A DNA stretch of 64,000 nt from assembly GCA_964036195.1 (NCBI GenBank), contig OZ038451.1, forward strand, positions 4,654,529-4,718,528, written 5' to 3'. Every line of letters starts with the position of its first letter. Position 1 is the first letter of the stretch. The position numbers were made by a program, and so were the translations under genes. Shown piece by piece: positions 40,894-51,135 of this stretch. This stretch comes from Sphaerolaimus hirsutus. Lineage: Eukaryota; Nematoda; Chromadorea; Monhysterida; Sphaerolaimidae. Under the pieces are notes generated by a model that searched no databases, was not told the DNA's origin, and saw only the letters and a program-made list of their open reading frames with translations.

Positions 40894-41176
40894 CCCTGTA
40901 AGACGAGTGAGGAAATAATAATTCCCCCCTTGGATAATCCATCCCCTTTGAAGATTTGATGAATTTGTTGTACCTAATTTTTACAAAAATTGCACGTTAT
41001 TGTGTTTATAGAGCATATTTTGTTAAATGAGTTGATAGAAACATGCTTGAAAATTTTGACGAAATAATAATCCCAGTATCCCACCCCCTTGAATAATTCT
41101 CCCCTCGCATAGTTCCCCCTCAAAAATGTGTGACGAAATAATAATCCCCAGGGGGATTATTCAAGCAAATACGGTA
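40894..41176. mobile_element. CCGTATTT-family element, right part, resuming after BEL
   Basis: After the duplicated CCCTG (40894-40898) the sequence continues TAAGACGAGTGAGGAAATAA and ends ATTATTCAAGCAAATACGGTA. Other copies read CTAGACGAGTGAGGAA or GTTAGACGAGTCAGGAA at the same place, so removing the BEL element and one CCCTG restores a normal member. Confidence 0.88.
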
Positions 41177-41236
41177 TATGGACATGCTCATTATCTTTTA
41201 AAGATTGAGACTATAAATCTTAGAAAATCCCGTCCA

Positions 41237-41544
41237 AATTAGTTGTTAAAATGTAAATATTTGCTTTTACTTGAAAGTATTTAAAAGACGCAAAAACGTA
41301 ACCGCCAAGACACAATTTTTTTTACAAGATAACGATTTTACGCCAAACAACGATGTTTTCGTGAGTATTTTTTGAATTACCTAATTACTTTTTCACATGT
41401 TTCTGATTCGAAATTACTTTTATGTTTCTTTATGTCTCCATCAGTAAAAATCTAAGTCGACGTTTTTAGCATTCAACACTGAGTATATGAAAAACTACGT
41501 TTATACACATACTTTTCAAAACGTACCCTACGTTAACAACTCTG
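41237..41544. mobile_element. hAT-like element, CAGAGTTGTTAAAA family, worn
   Basis: TTAGTTGTTAAAATG on the left and ACGTTAACAACTCTG on the right, with TTTACTTGAAAGTA-like modules inside. The flanking octamers do not match, so the copy is old. Confidence 0.55.
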
Positions 41545-41698
41545 CTTTACATGCGGTCTTGAAACGAGACTGAGGTCCGGATTGGGGGAGCAATTAAAAA
41601 CAAATGCTTTCACGCTCAAAAATACGTAGCAGGTTGTTTGAACCCTCATAGATTCCGATGTCAATTTTTGGATATTTATGGAATGGATGTAAGTTTTC

Positions 41699-41860
41699 TC
41701 CCTTCACCCACTCAGGGGCAGTCTCAAACCCTGTAAAATGTAAAATGTCATGAAAAATGCCCTGGAAAATGGCAAACGTATTTACATTTGACGTTTGAGA
41801 CTTTGCATTTGACATTTGATATTTTACAGGGAGTTTTGCAACGTTCTGGGATTAGCACCA
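41699..41860. mobile_element. CCCTGTAAA-family foldback element
   Basis: CAGGGGCAGTCTCAAACCCT and GTAAAATGTAAAATGTC on the left, TTTGATATTTTACAGGGAG and CTGGGATTAGCACC on the right. Confidence 0.7.
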
Positions 41861-42065
41861 GAGGCCACATACGCAATTAGGTAGACAAACTACATAAAAG
41901 TGTCAAGTGATGAGAAAAGTGACAACTTAAGTTGTACAAAGTGACGGTATTGCCATATGTAGAGCCGGTATCTAGAAACGAAACCTTTTGTCACTTTTTG
42001 GGCACCACAAACAGACGGTTGAATTTTCTTCCAACTATAACATGAGAGACCTTCATTATAATATA
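41861..42065. other. Intergenic, nothing recognised
   Basis: No supported feature. Confidence 0.3.
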
Positions 42066-42490
42066 TACCGTATTACCTCGAAATACCCCCATGGGGTTTA
42101 TTATTTCGCCAGCAAAATTTGAGGGGGGGATAATTCGAGGGGGGGTCTATTATTTCGCCAGAAATTTTCAGAAATTCCGCATACTCAGACGTAAAAAAAT
42201 CAAGCAATTACATAGATGTATATGTGTTTTTAGGCATATAAATATAACTGTATATACACATAAACCCTCCCCTAACATCACTCAATCATCACTTTTAACG
42301 TGTGTTCTGACTTGTACAGATCACAAACTGCGGTATTTGTCATGTATTTACGTTCACGATACACTCAAGTTTTTTTTGGGGGGGGGGTATTTCGAGGGGG
42401 GGGGGTTATTATTTCCTCAGCCGAAATTTAGGGGGGGTATTTCGAGGGGGGGGGGTAATTCAAGGGGGGATAATTCGAGGTAATACGGTA
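42066..42490. mobile_element. CCGTATTT-family element, full length
   Basis: TACCGTATTACCTCGAAATA at the left, GATAATTCGAGGTAATACGGTA at the right. The terminal match is nearly perfect. The centre (ACATAAACCCTCCCC and onward) is shared with 6484-6881 in inverted orientation. Confidence 0.85.
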
Positions 42491-43046
42491 GGTACATAAA
42501 ATATATGTACCTATTTATATTGTACCTGTTTTCAATACACTAATCAAATTTTATTAAATCAAATTCAAATAATGTGATATTATAACCAAATAATGTGTAT
42601 GCGAGCATAAAAAAATAAATATGCCAAAGCTACTTGAACAGTACATAAACATCTACTTATAATAAATGGATGAAAGTAGAAACTGCGATCGAATAGATAG
42701 TTAGGTAAATGTAAAGTTTGCGGGTGACTTTTAACACTGAATGAATGTGTTTTACACGATAAATAATCCATTCCGATTTCGAGCTTCGGATTTCACAAGT
42801 GAACAAGATAAGTATATAAATAAGTAAAAAGTAGTAAATGAGTTGTAATAAATAATATAGGTTATAAAAATAAACTACAGTTCGCAAAATGTTCAGAAGC
42901 ATGCAAAAACCTCCCCAAAGACCAAAAAAATGCCAAGATAACTTTGTAAAACACTCACATTGGGCATCAATGGTCGCTTTGTTCGTATGGTCGATTTTAC
43001 CTGTGGAAAAAAATTAAATTCATGCAAAAACTAAAAAAATTCATAG
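42491..43046. other. AT-rich spacer
   Basis: Very AT-rich. No gene or bounded repeat was recognised. Confidence 0.4.
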
Positions 43047-43376
43047 GTCCTAAACACACTAGTTGACAAGGACGCCAAATGTCAACTGGTTCCCATCCCA
43101 ATTCAAAGCTTGCCGACGAGCCGACGAACGACGTTCAAATGAAAAAGTGTTGAATTTTGTTGCAAATAGTTTAGAAAAAAATATTGTGGTAGTTAAATGT
43201 GCAAGTCCGGCATCGAGTATACCTATGTGTATACAGGGTAATGCGAAGTGTTACTCGTGAGCAGGGTTGGCAAAATCTCAGGAAAAAATAAAAATAAAAT
43301 AAAAATAAAATGGAAAATTGAAGAATAAAATAAAATAAAATAAAATGGAAAATTTCTAAATAAAAATAAAAATTGT

Positions 43377-44285
43377 ACATGGTCGGGCTGAAAAGTCCCC
43401 GGGCAGTGCTCGCCATTCACGCTAGGGGTAAGCTACGGTTATAAAATTTTAACACGTCAATATATCAGGTGTTTTGAGTTTTCACCCAAAATTTCACCCC
43501 TCTAGCTCCACCCACTGCGGAACTGTGGGGGTTACAATTTCGGTCATTTTGTACTGATGTACAAATGGTGCTCTAGCTCAACGCTGATTTAAGTTGTGAT
43601 CATGAATCTTTGGCTAGTGTAAGCCACCAGTGTTGGCAATGTGCTGATAGGATTCAACACTTTCATCAACATCATTGCTATTAAGGTAAAATTAATATGC
43701 AGATCAGGGTGATGTGCAAGAAACGTGGGAACTGTGATGGATGTTTTTGGTGATCATCTGAGATCGTGTTGTATTGCAGTGATTTTAATGTTGTTTTGAA
43801 ATGTGCAGTAAATTATTATGTCAATTAAATTTCATTTGTGTTTCATTACTAATCTGTAGTGGACACATTACCTGTGTTCAACAGCAGTGTGCATGAAAAA
43901 CGTCTCCTGTATTGACCAACCGTAGAGGCAGAATGATGAATTTGGTAGTGAGAGTAGTGACAGTAATGGCAATATGGACTAGGCTTATGATATCATAGCT
44001 AAAGCTGGTTAGTGCTGGCACATTGCCAACACTGGTGGCTTACACTAGCCAAGGTTTCATGATCACAACTTAAAGCAGCATTGAGCTAGAGCACCATTTG
44101 TACATCAGTACAAAATGACCGAAATTCTAACCCCCACAGTTCCGCAGTGGGTGGAGCTAGAGGGGCGAAATTTTGGGTGATAACTCAAAACACCTGATAT
44201 ATTAACGTGTTAAAATTTTATAACCGTAGCTTACCCCTAGCGCGAATGGCGAGCACTGCCCGGGGACTTTTCAGCCCGACCATGT
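43377..44285. mobile_element. Foldback element with about 270-bp inverted arms
   Basis: ACATGGTCGGGCTGAAAAGT to CCAGTGTTGGCAATGTGC (43377-43653) is inverted with few mismatches as GCACATTGCCAACACTGG to CAGCCCGACCATGT (44007-44285). The unpaired 350-bp centre is unrelated and non-coding. Long near-identical arms of this kind are expected to form a stable hairpin in DNA or RNA. Confidence 0.88.
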
Positions 44286-44419
44286 ATAAAAATTCGAATT
44301 TTTGTAAAATTATTGTAAAATTGTATACAAATTCATATTTTTGTAAAAATTGTATAAAAATGCATCTTTTTTGAAAAAAATTTATTGTGTTGCTTGGGGT
44401 TCAACCTGTTTATTTGCGG

Positions 44420-44815
44420 AACTGGGGCAGTCCCAAGCCCTAAAAAGCGTTAAATGTCATATGAAATGTCATGCAAAGTGTCAATTGTCATGAAAAATGT
44501 TAAGTAAGGTGTCAATTGTCATGACAAATATAAATTAAAGTGGCAACTGTCACGCAAATTGTATCCAAATCTTATGTTTTGTATCCAAATCTTGACGTTG
44601 TTTTTGTATCAAATCTTATGTGAACGTTTGGATACAAAAACAAAAGATTTGGATACCAAAAACGTTATATTTGGATACCAAAACATAATATTTGGATACA
44701 CAATTTATACTTTGCATGACATTTGTCATGCTAATTGACACTTTGCTTGACATTTCAGATGTCAATTGACTCTACTCTACATTTTTCATGACAGATAACA
44801 CCTTGGATGTTTATT
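44420..44815. mobile_element. CCCTGTAAA-family element with expanded interior
   Basis: ACTGGGGCAGTCCCAAGCCC on the left. The interior is arrays of GTCATGCAAAGTGTCAATTG and TTGGATACAAAAAC modules in both orientations. The right arm CACTTTGCTTGACATTTCAG runs into unique sequence without a crisp terminus. Confidence 0.55.
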
Positions 44816-45449
44816 TTTACAAATGTGCCAGCACACTAGTAGTATCATACTTCCACTGACAAAGCAAACCATTCATATCAATAATTGTAACTTAACACTT
44901 GCAACTAGCTAACAATACCTACTGCATGCAACTTCTGCAAAGTAATGGAAAAATTTGTCACACTTTTTCATGTTTAGGTCTAATTATAACATTTTTCTGG
45001 CCTTGCATGCAAGATCCTGATTTTTTGTAAAATTTCTGTAAAATTTTTGTAAAATGGGCTATTTTATTATTTTATTCACATTTTGGAATAAAATCAAATA
45101 AAATAAAACGAAACAAGAATAAAATTAAAATAAAATACATTTTTATACAATTTTTATACAATTTGTTTACAAATGATTTTTATAAAACCAACCCTGCTCG
45201 TGAGCAAGCTTTGAATTGGGATGGGAACCAGTTGACATTTGGTGTTCTTGTCAACTAGGGCGTTAAACAAATGGGGAAGGTGACTGCAAACCGACATTAA
45301 AGACTAGGACAATTATTTTTTTCTCGAATGAATTTGGACCCTAACACTTTCCTGGTGGCATAAAATCGGACGGGACATGTCTGAGGGAATACCTTGACTA
45401 TACCTAAAGGGAATACCTACATATTGCTAAGATACAAAAAATATCTAAA

Positions 45450-45986
45450 TACCGTATTTGCTCGAAAATTCCTCTGGAATTGGGGAATTCTTTTTTCGTT
45501 ACCCTTTTTTGAGGGGGAGCGGCTATTCAAAAGGGGATTATTCACGGGGGGGGGGGATTATTATTTTAGTCAAAATTTTCAAATAAGTGTTATTAATGAA
45601 ATAAGATGCTATTTTGTTAGAATTGGACGCAAAAAATAATCATATGCCTGCAGGCGGGAATTATTCGAGGGGATATTATTCTTCCCTCACTATTCTAACA
45701 GGTGGCAATCCCAAGCCCTGTAAAGTGTAAAGTAAAGTGACAAATGTGAAGTCAAATGCAAAGTAAAGTGTCAAATGTAAAGTCAAATGCAAAGTAAAGT
45801 GTCAATTGTCATGCAAAGTTCAGTAATAAATTTTTTTCTTTTTTCTTTTGATTGACACTTTACTTTGCATTTGACTTTAAATTTGACACTTTACTTTACA
45901 CTTTACAGGGCTTGGGATTGCCCCCAGGGGGAATTATTCAAGAGGGGGTAATTATTCGATGTGGGATTATTCAAGCAAATACGGTA
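45450..45986. mobile_element. CCGTATTT-family element with nested CCCTGTAAA element
   Basis: TACCGTATTTGCTCGAAAAT at the left, ATTATTCAAGCAAATACGGTA at the right. The interior is interrupted at 45699-45927. Confidence 0.85.
45699..45927. mobile_element. CCCTGTAAA-family element, best-preserved copy, nested
   Basis: CAGGTGGCAATCCCAAGCCC and TGTAAAGTGTAAAGTAAAG pair with CTTTACTTTACACTTTACA and GGGCTTGGGATTGCCCCCAG over about 45 bp. Inside are tandem GTCAAATGCAAAGTAAAGT modules. It lies within a CCGTATTT element, so it is the younger of the two. Confidence 0.85.
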
Positions 45987-46223
45987 CCTGCTTTCAAGTC
46001 ACATTACAATGGGCACTCAAATAAAGTAAAAAATGTTTTGGTAAAACCGAGCGCAAATTAAGCGTGGCAATAAAATACGTCAAAATCGTCGCAACGCATC
46101 CACAAAAAGAATTCCGACAAATTCGAGTTATTCTCTCTTTTCAACCACTGTCAACATTCCAAATACATCTAGGTCGTCCAGAATCAAACAACCCACCCCC
46201 CCCCCCCAACGAACCGCCGCTAC

Positions 46224-46338
46224 CGTATTCGTCAAATTAAAGTGTTCGTTATTATTCTTGCTGTCGCGGCTGTCGCCGCTGCGCCGCCTCGACGCCGCGT
46301 CGTCGGTGCTGTCCGACAGGCGGTCGCCGGCCAACGAG
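46224..46338 (-). CDS. Candidate exon, unidentified host gene
   Basis: A GC-rich segment with a protein-like frame on the minus strand (LAGDRLSDSTDD, then an RRRSGDSRDS stretch and NNNEHFNLTNT). It lies between an acceptor-like GCCGCCCAG and a donor-like ACG then GTAGCG. Composition is unlike the surrounding repeats. The serine- and arginine-rich, probably disordered sequence does not identify a family. A CCCTGTAAA element abuts its upstream side in reading order. Confidence 0.35.
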
Positions 46339-46505
46339 CTGGGCGGCAGTCTCGCACCCTGTAAAATGCCATGTAAAATGTCAAGCAAATTGTCATTTTG
46401 CATTGCATTGCCATTTTGCAGGGCATTTTCCATGACTTTTGACACTTTGCGTGACATTTTACATTTTACAGGGCGTTTTACAGGGTCCGGGATTGGCACC
46501 TGGGC
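46339..46505. mobile_element. CCCTGTAAA-family element
   Basis: CTGGGCGGCAGTCTCGCACC then CTGTAAAATGCC on the left, ACATTTTACAGGGCGTTTTA and GTCCGGGATTGGCACC on the right. It lies between two GC-rich exon-like pieces. Confidence 0.7.
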
Positions 46506-46572
46506 GGCGGCAAAGGCAGCGCGTAGGGGCCGCCGGCGAACGTGCCCGACGCGCGAGTCGCGTATATTCCGC
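46506..46572 (-). CDS. Candidate exon fragment, unidentified host gene
   Basis: A GC-rich minus-strand frame reading GIYATRASGTFAGG, then PYALPLPPP, directly next to the foldback element. It could be the other half of the exon at 46224-46338, split by the insertion, or a separate short exon. The upstream boundary is not resolved. Confidence 0.25.
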
Positions 46573-47314
46573 GGCTGGGGTTGGATGGGGGGATTTTGGG
46601 GGTGCTCGAATAAGGGTGGGTGTGCTCGAATAAGGGAATAAACCACACGGGGTGGGTTTTTTGCGTGAGCTTTTTGACGGTTGTAAATAATTTACATATT
46701 ATCATAGGGTTTTTTGTCAGCGGTTTTCCCGTCTCTCACTACGGATGAAAACGTGATCTGAGAAGAAATTTTTCAGAGAATTTTTTTGAAGCAGGGAGTA
46801 TACCAGTGAATACGGATAAATTTGATAAAAAAATCTAGGTTTAGATTTATTTTTATTCTGCAAAGTCTGAGAAGCATAAAAGTACCTTTGTGGGTGAACC
46901 AAGTTTCTTTATCAAAGATTCGAAAATTGCTTCACAAAAAATCTGCAGACAAGGAATGAGTCGAAAAATCTATTACATTCATGTTAGGCTTCCGCAAATC
47001 ACTATCGCCTGGTTACGGGTTAATTAAAAGCGGCATACCAAACAAATCCCCAGCCAAGATTAAAAAAACCCACCAAAATAACCCCCGGGGCTCTTAATCT
47101 CCAAACACCCAACAAACTACCATAACCTTCTGAAACTCACTGCACACTGGGAACATTCTCCGAGGCGCGTCTGAGCGTTAAGACACTCGCATCTGTGCCT
47201 TGTTCAAATCCGCTGCCAGTGGGCAAAACGGATAGGGAGGGGGAAATGCGCCGAGATAGAGACTCGTGGGTCAACTGAAAATTGGGGGGGGGTAGGGATA
47301 GGATTCGTTGGAAT
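46573..47314. other. Intergenic or intronic, nothing recognised
   Basis: No bounded repeat or coding-like segment that I can support. Confidence 0.35.
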
Positions 47315-47476
47315 GAGCCCACACACGCCAGTTGAAATCGACACCAAATGTCAACTGGTGCCGATCCCAATTGAAAGATTGCGTTTGAACGTCGTTCGTC
47401 GGCTCGTCAGCAAGCTTTGAATCGGGATCGGAACCAGTTGACATTTAGTGTCGATGTCAACTAGCGTGTGGGGCCA
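47315..47476. mobile_element. ACTAGTTGACA-family foldback element, compact
   Basis: GAGCCCACACACGCCAGTTG and ATGTCAACTGGTGCCGATCC on the left are inverted as GGATCGGAACCAGTTGACAT and CAACTAGCGTGTGGGGCC. The loop holds GAACGTCGTTCGTCGGCTCG, itself also present at 43110-43140. Confidence 0.85.
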
Positions 47477-47551
47477 TTAGAACGTATGGTGCGCTTAGGG
47501 GGCATGACAAGCGACTCATAGCATGAAAATGTCGGCGTTCTGCGCACATAA

Positions 47552-47799
47552 TGTGCCTACACACACTAGTTTTCACCGTGACTTCGTGTGAAAACTGAAA
47601 TTTTTTCAAATGCAAATAAATGAACACGGTTGAATGATTTTATTTTATTTTTATTGGAATTTAAATGAATGAAAGTTAAAATTTAAAAATTTGAAAACTA
47701 AAACACATATAGCATACAAAAAGAGTAGGCTGGATGTCGCCATGTGGCCATTTCAGTTTTCACATTGGTCACGGTGAAAACTAGTGTGTGTAGGGCCAT
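47552..47799. mobile_element. Short relative of the 7.2-kb unit (248 bp)
   Basis: GTGCCTACACACACTAGTTT with TCACCGTGACTTCG and the inverse CACGGTGAAAACTAGTGTGT and AGGGCCAT. Just inside the right end is GATGTCGCCATGTGGCCATT, the same GTCGCCAT motif that clusters in the 20911-28156 unit. It codes for nothing, as expected of a deletion derivative. Confidence 0.75.
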
Positions 47800-48540
47800 T
47801 TGGTCCACACAGACGGTGTGCCTCAGCGCATCCAAACTCTCAGCGCATCCACGCATCCTATGATAATGCGGCGCGGCGGTATGATCAAAAAGATATTTGT
47901 GGCGCAATATTGTGATAGAAGTTTTTGTCGCTGTTCGGCAAATATTTACAACTTGTGCCAAATCCGCAAGTGGACAAGTCATGAAAAAGTGGCAACTCAA
48001 GTGACAGGTATTTGTGTTCACGTTTAACTCATAAGGTAAACAAACCACAGTTGGCAATCTGCCAAAATATCTGGAACGATGCCCGCCTAAAGCCAATGTA
48101 GAACCAGCTTTGTACTGCGTCGAATCGTGTCGCTGGCGATAAGCTGTTTGGAAGTGAGAAACTATTAGATGCATCTAATTCTAAAAGTCGACAAGTCCAC
48201 AAACTGCGTTGTCCCCCGGTCGCGATGAATCTGCCATTTATGAACTTGTCGACTTATAGAAATCGGTGCCAATAATGGACTTAAAAATTTCTTGCTTTCT
48301 TTTCCCAACAAAAAAGGCTGCACAAGGTGGACTAGCCGACTTTTAGCCCAAAAGCAAATGGACTTGTCGACTTCTTGCCGAAAATGTTTGCATTTTCTCC
48401 AAAAGTGTTAAATTTGACATTATTAGAAAGGGCATGACAGGTAAAAAAATTATCGAAAATAAAGACCCACGAGGTTTCCGGACCTAACTTGAAATTTTCA
48501 AAATTTGGACTTTTCGACTTGGACGAATTGGACAGAAATT
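47800..48540. other. Spacer with GGACTTGTCGACTT words
   Basis: GACAAGTCCAC, GGACTTGTCGACTT, GACTTGTCGACTTATAG and related words occur in both orientations between about 48185 and 48530. This suggests an uncharacterised foldback element. No gene is supported. Confidence 0.4.
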
Positions 48541-48647
48541 AATTTCTCAGATATTTGCAGACATTGTGATGGACCCCCCCCCCCCGAACCAACGGGGGTC
48601 GCCGACTCTAGTCCTGTTGTGGCCCCTGTCGTTGCTGCTCTCTTTAC

Positions 48648-48719
48648 CGTGACTGACCACCGGTTGCAGTTCGTAAGTAGCCGCTTCCAGTCGGCTCATG
48701 TCCGCGCTGGCACACGGCA
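48648..48719 (-). CDS. Candidate 72-bp exon, unidentified host gene
   Basis: On the minus strand this lies between an acceptor-like CCTACTGACAG and a donor-like GTAAAG. It is open in a frame reading ADMSRLEAATYELQPVV, a helix-like, protein-like sequence. It is GC-rich and free of repeat similarity. Length, borders and composition suit a small internal exon. The gene is not recognised. Confidence 0.4.
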
Positions 48720-48735
48720 CTGTCAGTAGGACACC

Positions 48736-48935
48736 TGTGAACCGGGGGGGGGGGGGTGTTTGAGGGGGGTAGTCTGGCGGGGGTTTTTGAGGGGGGAGGG
48801 ATTATGGGGGGCTTATTTGAGTGGGGAGGGATTACTTGGGGGGGGGGGTTTGAGGCGGAGGGATTTTTTAGGTGGTTTTTGAGGGGGAGGGATTTTTTTT
48901 TTTTTTTTTTTGGGGGGGGGGGTATTTGAGGGCGA
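48736..48935. repeat. G-rich tract, quadruplex-prone
   Basis: About 200 bp of TTTGAGGGGGGAGGGATT-like units with runs of up to 12 or more G on the plus strand. It lies next to the candidate exon at 48648-48719. Confidence 0.7.
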
Positions 48936-49170
48936 CGGGTGTCAAGTGGACGGTGTCATTGTGATGTGATCGAATAGAAGGCATCCTCCAACTGAACAGC
49001 CAGCACCTCCAATACAACGGCAGGTAAAACTCACTTTGGAAGGGCGCCAAAACTACAAAAAATAGGTGGCAAGAACATTCAAATATATTCCACCCACACC
49101 CTACAACAACCAATCACCCTCAACCCCCCAAGGGGCTACCATCCAACGATTACTGTATCCCCCCACAAAC
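48936..49170. other. Probable intron or spacer
   Basis: Nothing recognised beyond its position between two candidate exons. Confidence 0.3.
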
Positions 49171-49281
49171 TTCCATCGAAGCTATTGGCCCGTCTGACCG
49201 CGTTCACGGACACGATGCTGTGCATTTCGCCGCTGGTGGCGCTCGGCTCGGCCCCGCCCCCCGTCGGCGGTCGCGAGGAGG
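49171..49281 (-). CDS. Candidate 111-bp exon, unidentified host gene
   Basis: The minus strand reads through an acceptor-like GCATTCCCCCCAG into an open frame containing GGGAEPSATSGEMHSI and VSVNAVRRANSFDG, ending near donor-like GTTTGT. The mix of residues is typical of a real protein. With 48648-48719 and 46224-46572 it would form one minus-strand gene. The product is not recognised. Confidence 0.4.
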
Positions 49282-49377
49282 CTGGGGGGAATGCGGGTAG
49301 ATATTGATGGATGTTGAGATGTGGCCAGGTTTTGAGTGTGGGGAAAATGATATGTGAAGATTGAGGGTTGAGGGGTC

Positions 49378-49570
49378 GGTCTGGGGGCAGTCCCGCGCCC
49401 TGTAAAGTGTAAAAAGTCTAGTGGAAAATGTCATGCGAAATGTCAATCGAAATTTAAACGATTTTATTACTGAACTTTTAACACTTTGCATGACATTTGA
49501 CAAATTTGGATGACAGTTTACATGAAACATTTGGCTTTACACTCGATGGGGTGCGGGATGGCCCTGGGAT
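49378..49570. mobile_element. CCCTGTAAA-family foldback element
   Basis: GTCTGGGGGCAGTCCCGCGC and CCTGTAAAGTGTAAAAAG on the left, TTTACACTCGATGGGGTGCG and GGATGGCCCTGG on the right, imperfectly inverted. Confidence 0.65.
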
Positions 49571-49630
49571 ACGCAAAAAAATAACACCGTCAAAATCTGA
49601 ACACTTATTTATGCTTAGACATATTTTGTA

Positions 49631-49793
49631 TACAGTATTAGCTCGAAATTACCCCATGGGGGTTTTTTTTCGCCAGAAAAATTTCAGGGGGGCAGGGGTC
49701 TCGAATGGGGGGGGGGGGGTTGGGGTGGTATTATTTTCCTAGCCCATTTGGGGGGGTTTCTTCGAGGGGGGCGTAATTCGAGGTAATACGGTA
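49631..49793. mobile_element. CCGTATTT-family element, short
   Basis: TACAGTATTAGCTCGAAATT at the left and GTAATTCGAGGTAATACGGTA at the right. Confidence 0.8.
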
Positions 49794-50753
49794 ATGCGGC
49801 AAATTAACTAATAATAAGAGGTCGAAAGCCGAAACCCACACTATTTGTATATGCCAAAAAACAACGTTTTTCCTCAACCCCCCCCCCCTTTTAGTATGTT
49901 TACACTCCTTCTTCTCGAAATTCACACATTGTGATTAAGCTGCAGAAAAAATCCTTTCCAAAAATTACCCCATTTCAAATTATCACGGCAAAATAGTTAA
50001 CTACCCACAGGGGGTATTTCGAGGAAAGGCGGTATTTATAGTCGATTGCGTCGACATATTCGACACTTTTCAATAAATATACCGACAAAAAATATGAACG
50101 TCAAAAAACACACACACGTCAAAGTCTAAAACAATACTGAGTAATTCTAAGCCGGAATCTAAAATCGGAATAGAGCGATGTGCGCGGCGTTCAAACAGCC
50201 TGAAATACGCGCCGAAGTGTCTGCCATCATTTGCGGTGGCAAACAAAAATAAGAAAATTTGAAAAGGTTTTCGAATTTTTTCGTTGAAAATGTCTATAAA
50301 ATGAAGAAACACAGATCAAAACATCAATTTCACATAGATCTATTCATAGCGGCGAAACATAAATGCGCAAATGTGCTTGTTGTAACAGCTTGGAAGGCTG
50401 CAAAACACAAACATGTAAAATTCGAAAATGCAAAAATTAGATGAAAATAATTCGAAAATTCAAGAAGTATTCAAAAAATCAGAAAATTCGAAAACTATTT
50501 CCAAAAAAATTCCCCTTAGAAAAAATAACACTTTTTCCAAAAAAAAACATTTCCACCGCCAGCCCCCATCAGAGTTTCTCACACGGGCGGGATAGATAAA
50601 AGCTTTTTACGCTTTCAACCGGCAATTACCCCGAGCGATACACCCGCGGGGGAAATGGAGCCAAGCGAGAGCGCTTTTCAAGGCTCATCAGCTTGGAACT
50701 ACTACCAAGGCGGATTGAGATTAGCCATACACACATTGAGTACACACAAGAAA
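49794..50753. other. Spacer with one CCGTATTT fragment
   Basis: Bases 49960-50034 (AAATTACCCCATTTCAAAT to TATTTCGAGGAAAGGCGGTA) are a small decayed family copy. Around 50650 a short GC-richer stretch is open on the plus strand (MEPSESAFQGSSAW) but runs into the next element, so I do not call it a gene. Confidence 0.4.
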
Positions 50754-51135
50754 TACCCTAGATCCTCGAATAAGTCCCCAGGGGAGTTATTTTGTCGTCA
50801 GACTTTTTTGAGGGGGGGAGGGGGGGAGTTATTCCAGGGGAAAGTTATTTTTTCCACAAAAAAAACTTAAACTTGGTTCATTGTATGGATGCAGTCGGTC
50901 AACTCGTGTAATTCAGGTATTTCAGTGTCCAACAATGACAAAAATGTGTATACTCTGCACACACACAATGTATCTGCTGTCAATGCTGTAGTTTGTAGTT
51001 TTGTATTATAGCTTTTTCATCCAGAGGGGGAATTAATCAAGAGGGGGGACGTCATTCGAGGGGGAGTTATTTTGTCATCACCTAACCAACATGGGGGGTT
51101 TTTCGAGGGGGGTACTTAGTCGAGGATTTGCGGTA
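50754..51135. mobile_element. CCGTATTT-family element
   Basis: TACCCTAGATCCTCGAATAA at the left and TTAGTCGAGGATTTGCGGTA at the right, with GGGGAGTTATTCCAGGGG and TTTTGTCGTCAG modules inside. Confidence 0.75.

Larger units (their letters stand above)
43262..45196. mobile_element. hAT-like non-autonomous element, CAGGGTTGG ends, 1935 bp
   Basis: The ends CAGGGTTGGCAAAATC and ATAAAACCAACCCTG are flanked by an exact 8-bp direct repeat CTCGTGAG (43254-43261 and 45197-45204). Subterminal DNA is AAAATAAAATAAA-rich on the left and the inverse on the right. It carries two further elements (43377-44285 and 44420-44815) and encodes no transposase. Confidence 0.9.
43047..45268. mobile_element. ACTAGTTGACA-family element split by a hAT-like insertion
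   Basis: The left half ACACACTAGTTGACAAGG with AACTGGTTCCCATCCCAATT is mirrored by AATTGGGATGGGAACCAGTT and TGTTCTTGTCAACTAG. The halves are separated by a 1935-bp element plus its 8-bp duplication. Without that insertion the host element would be about 280 bp, close to the copy at 52763-53001. Confidence 0.85.

Noticed and set aside
46331-46514. CTGGGCGG on both sides of the CCCTGTAAA element as a target duplication
   Set aside because: Other family members have CTGGGGG or CAGGTGG at the same place, so these bases are probably part of the terminal repeat.
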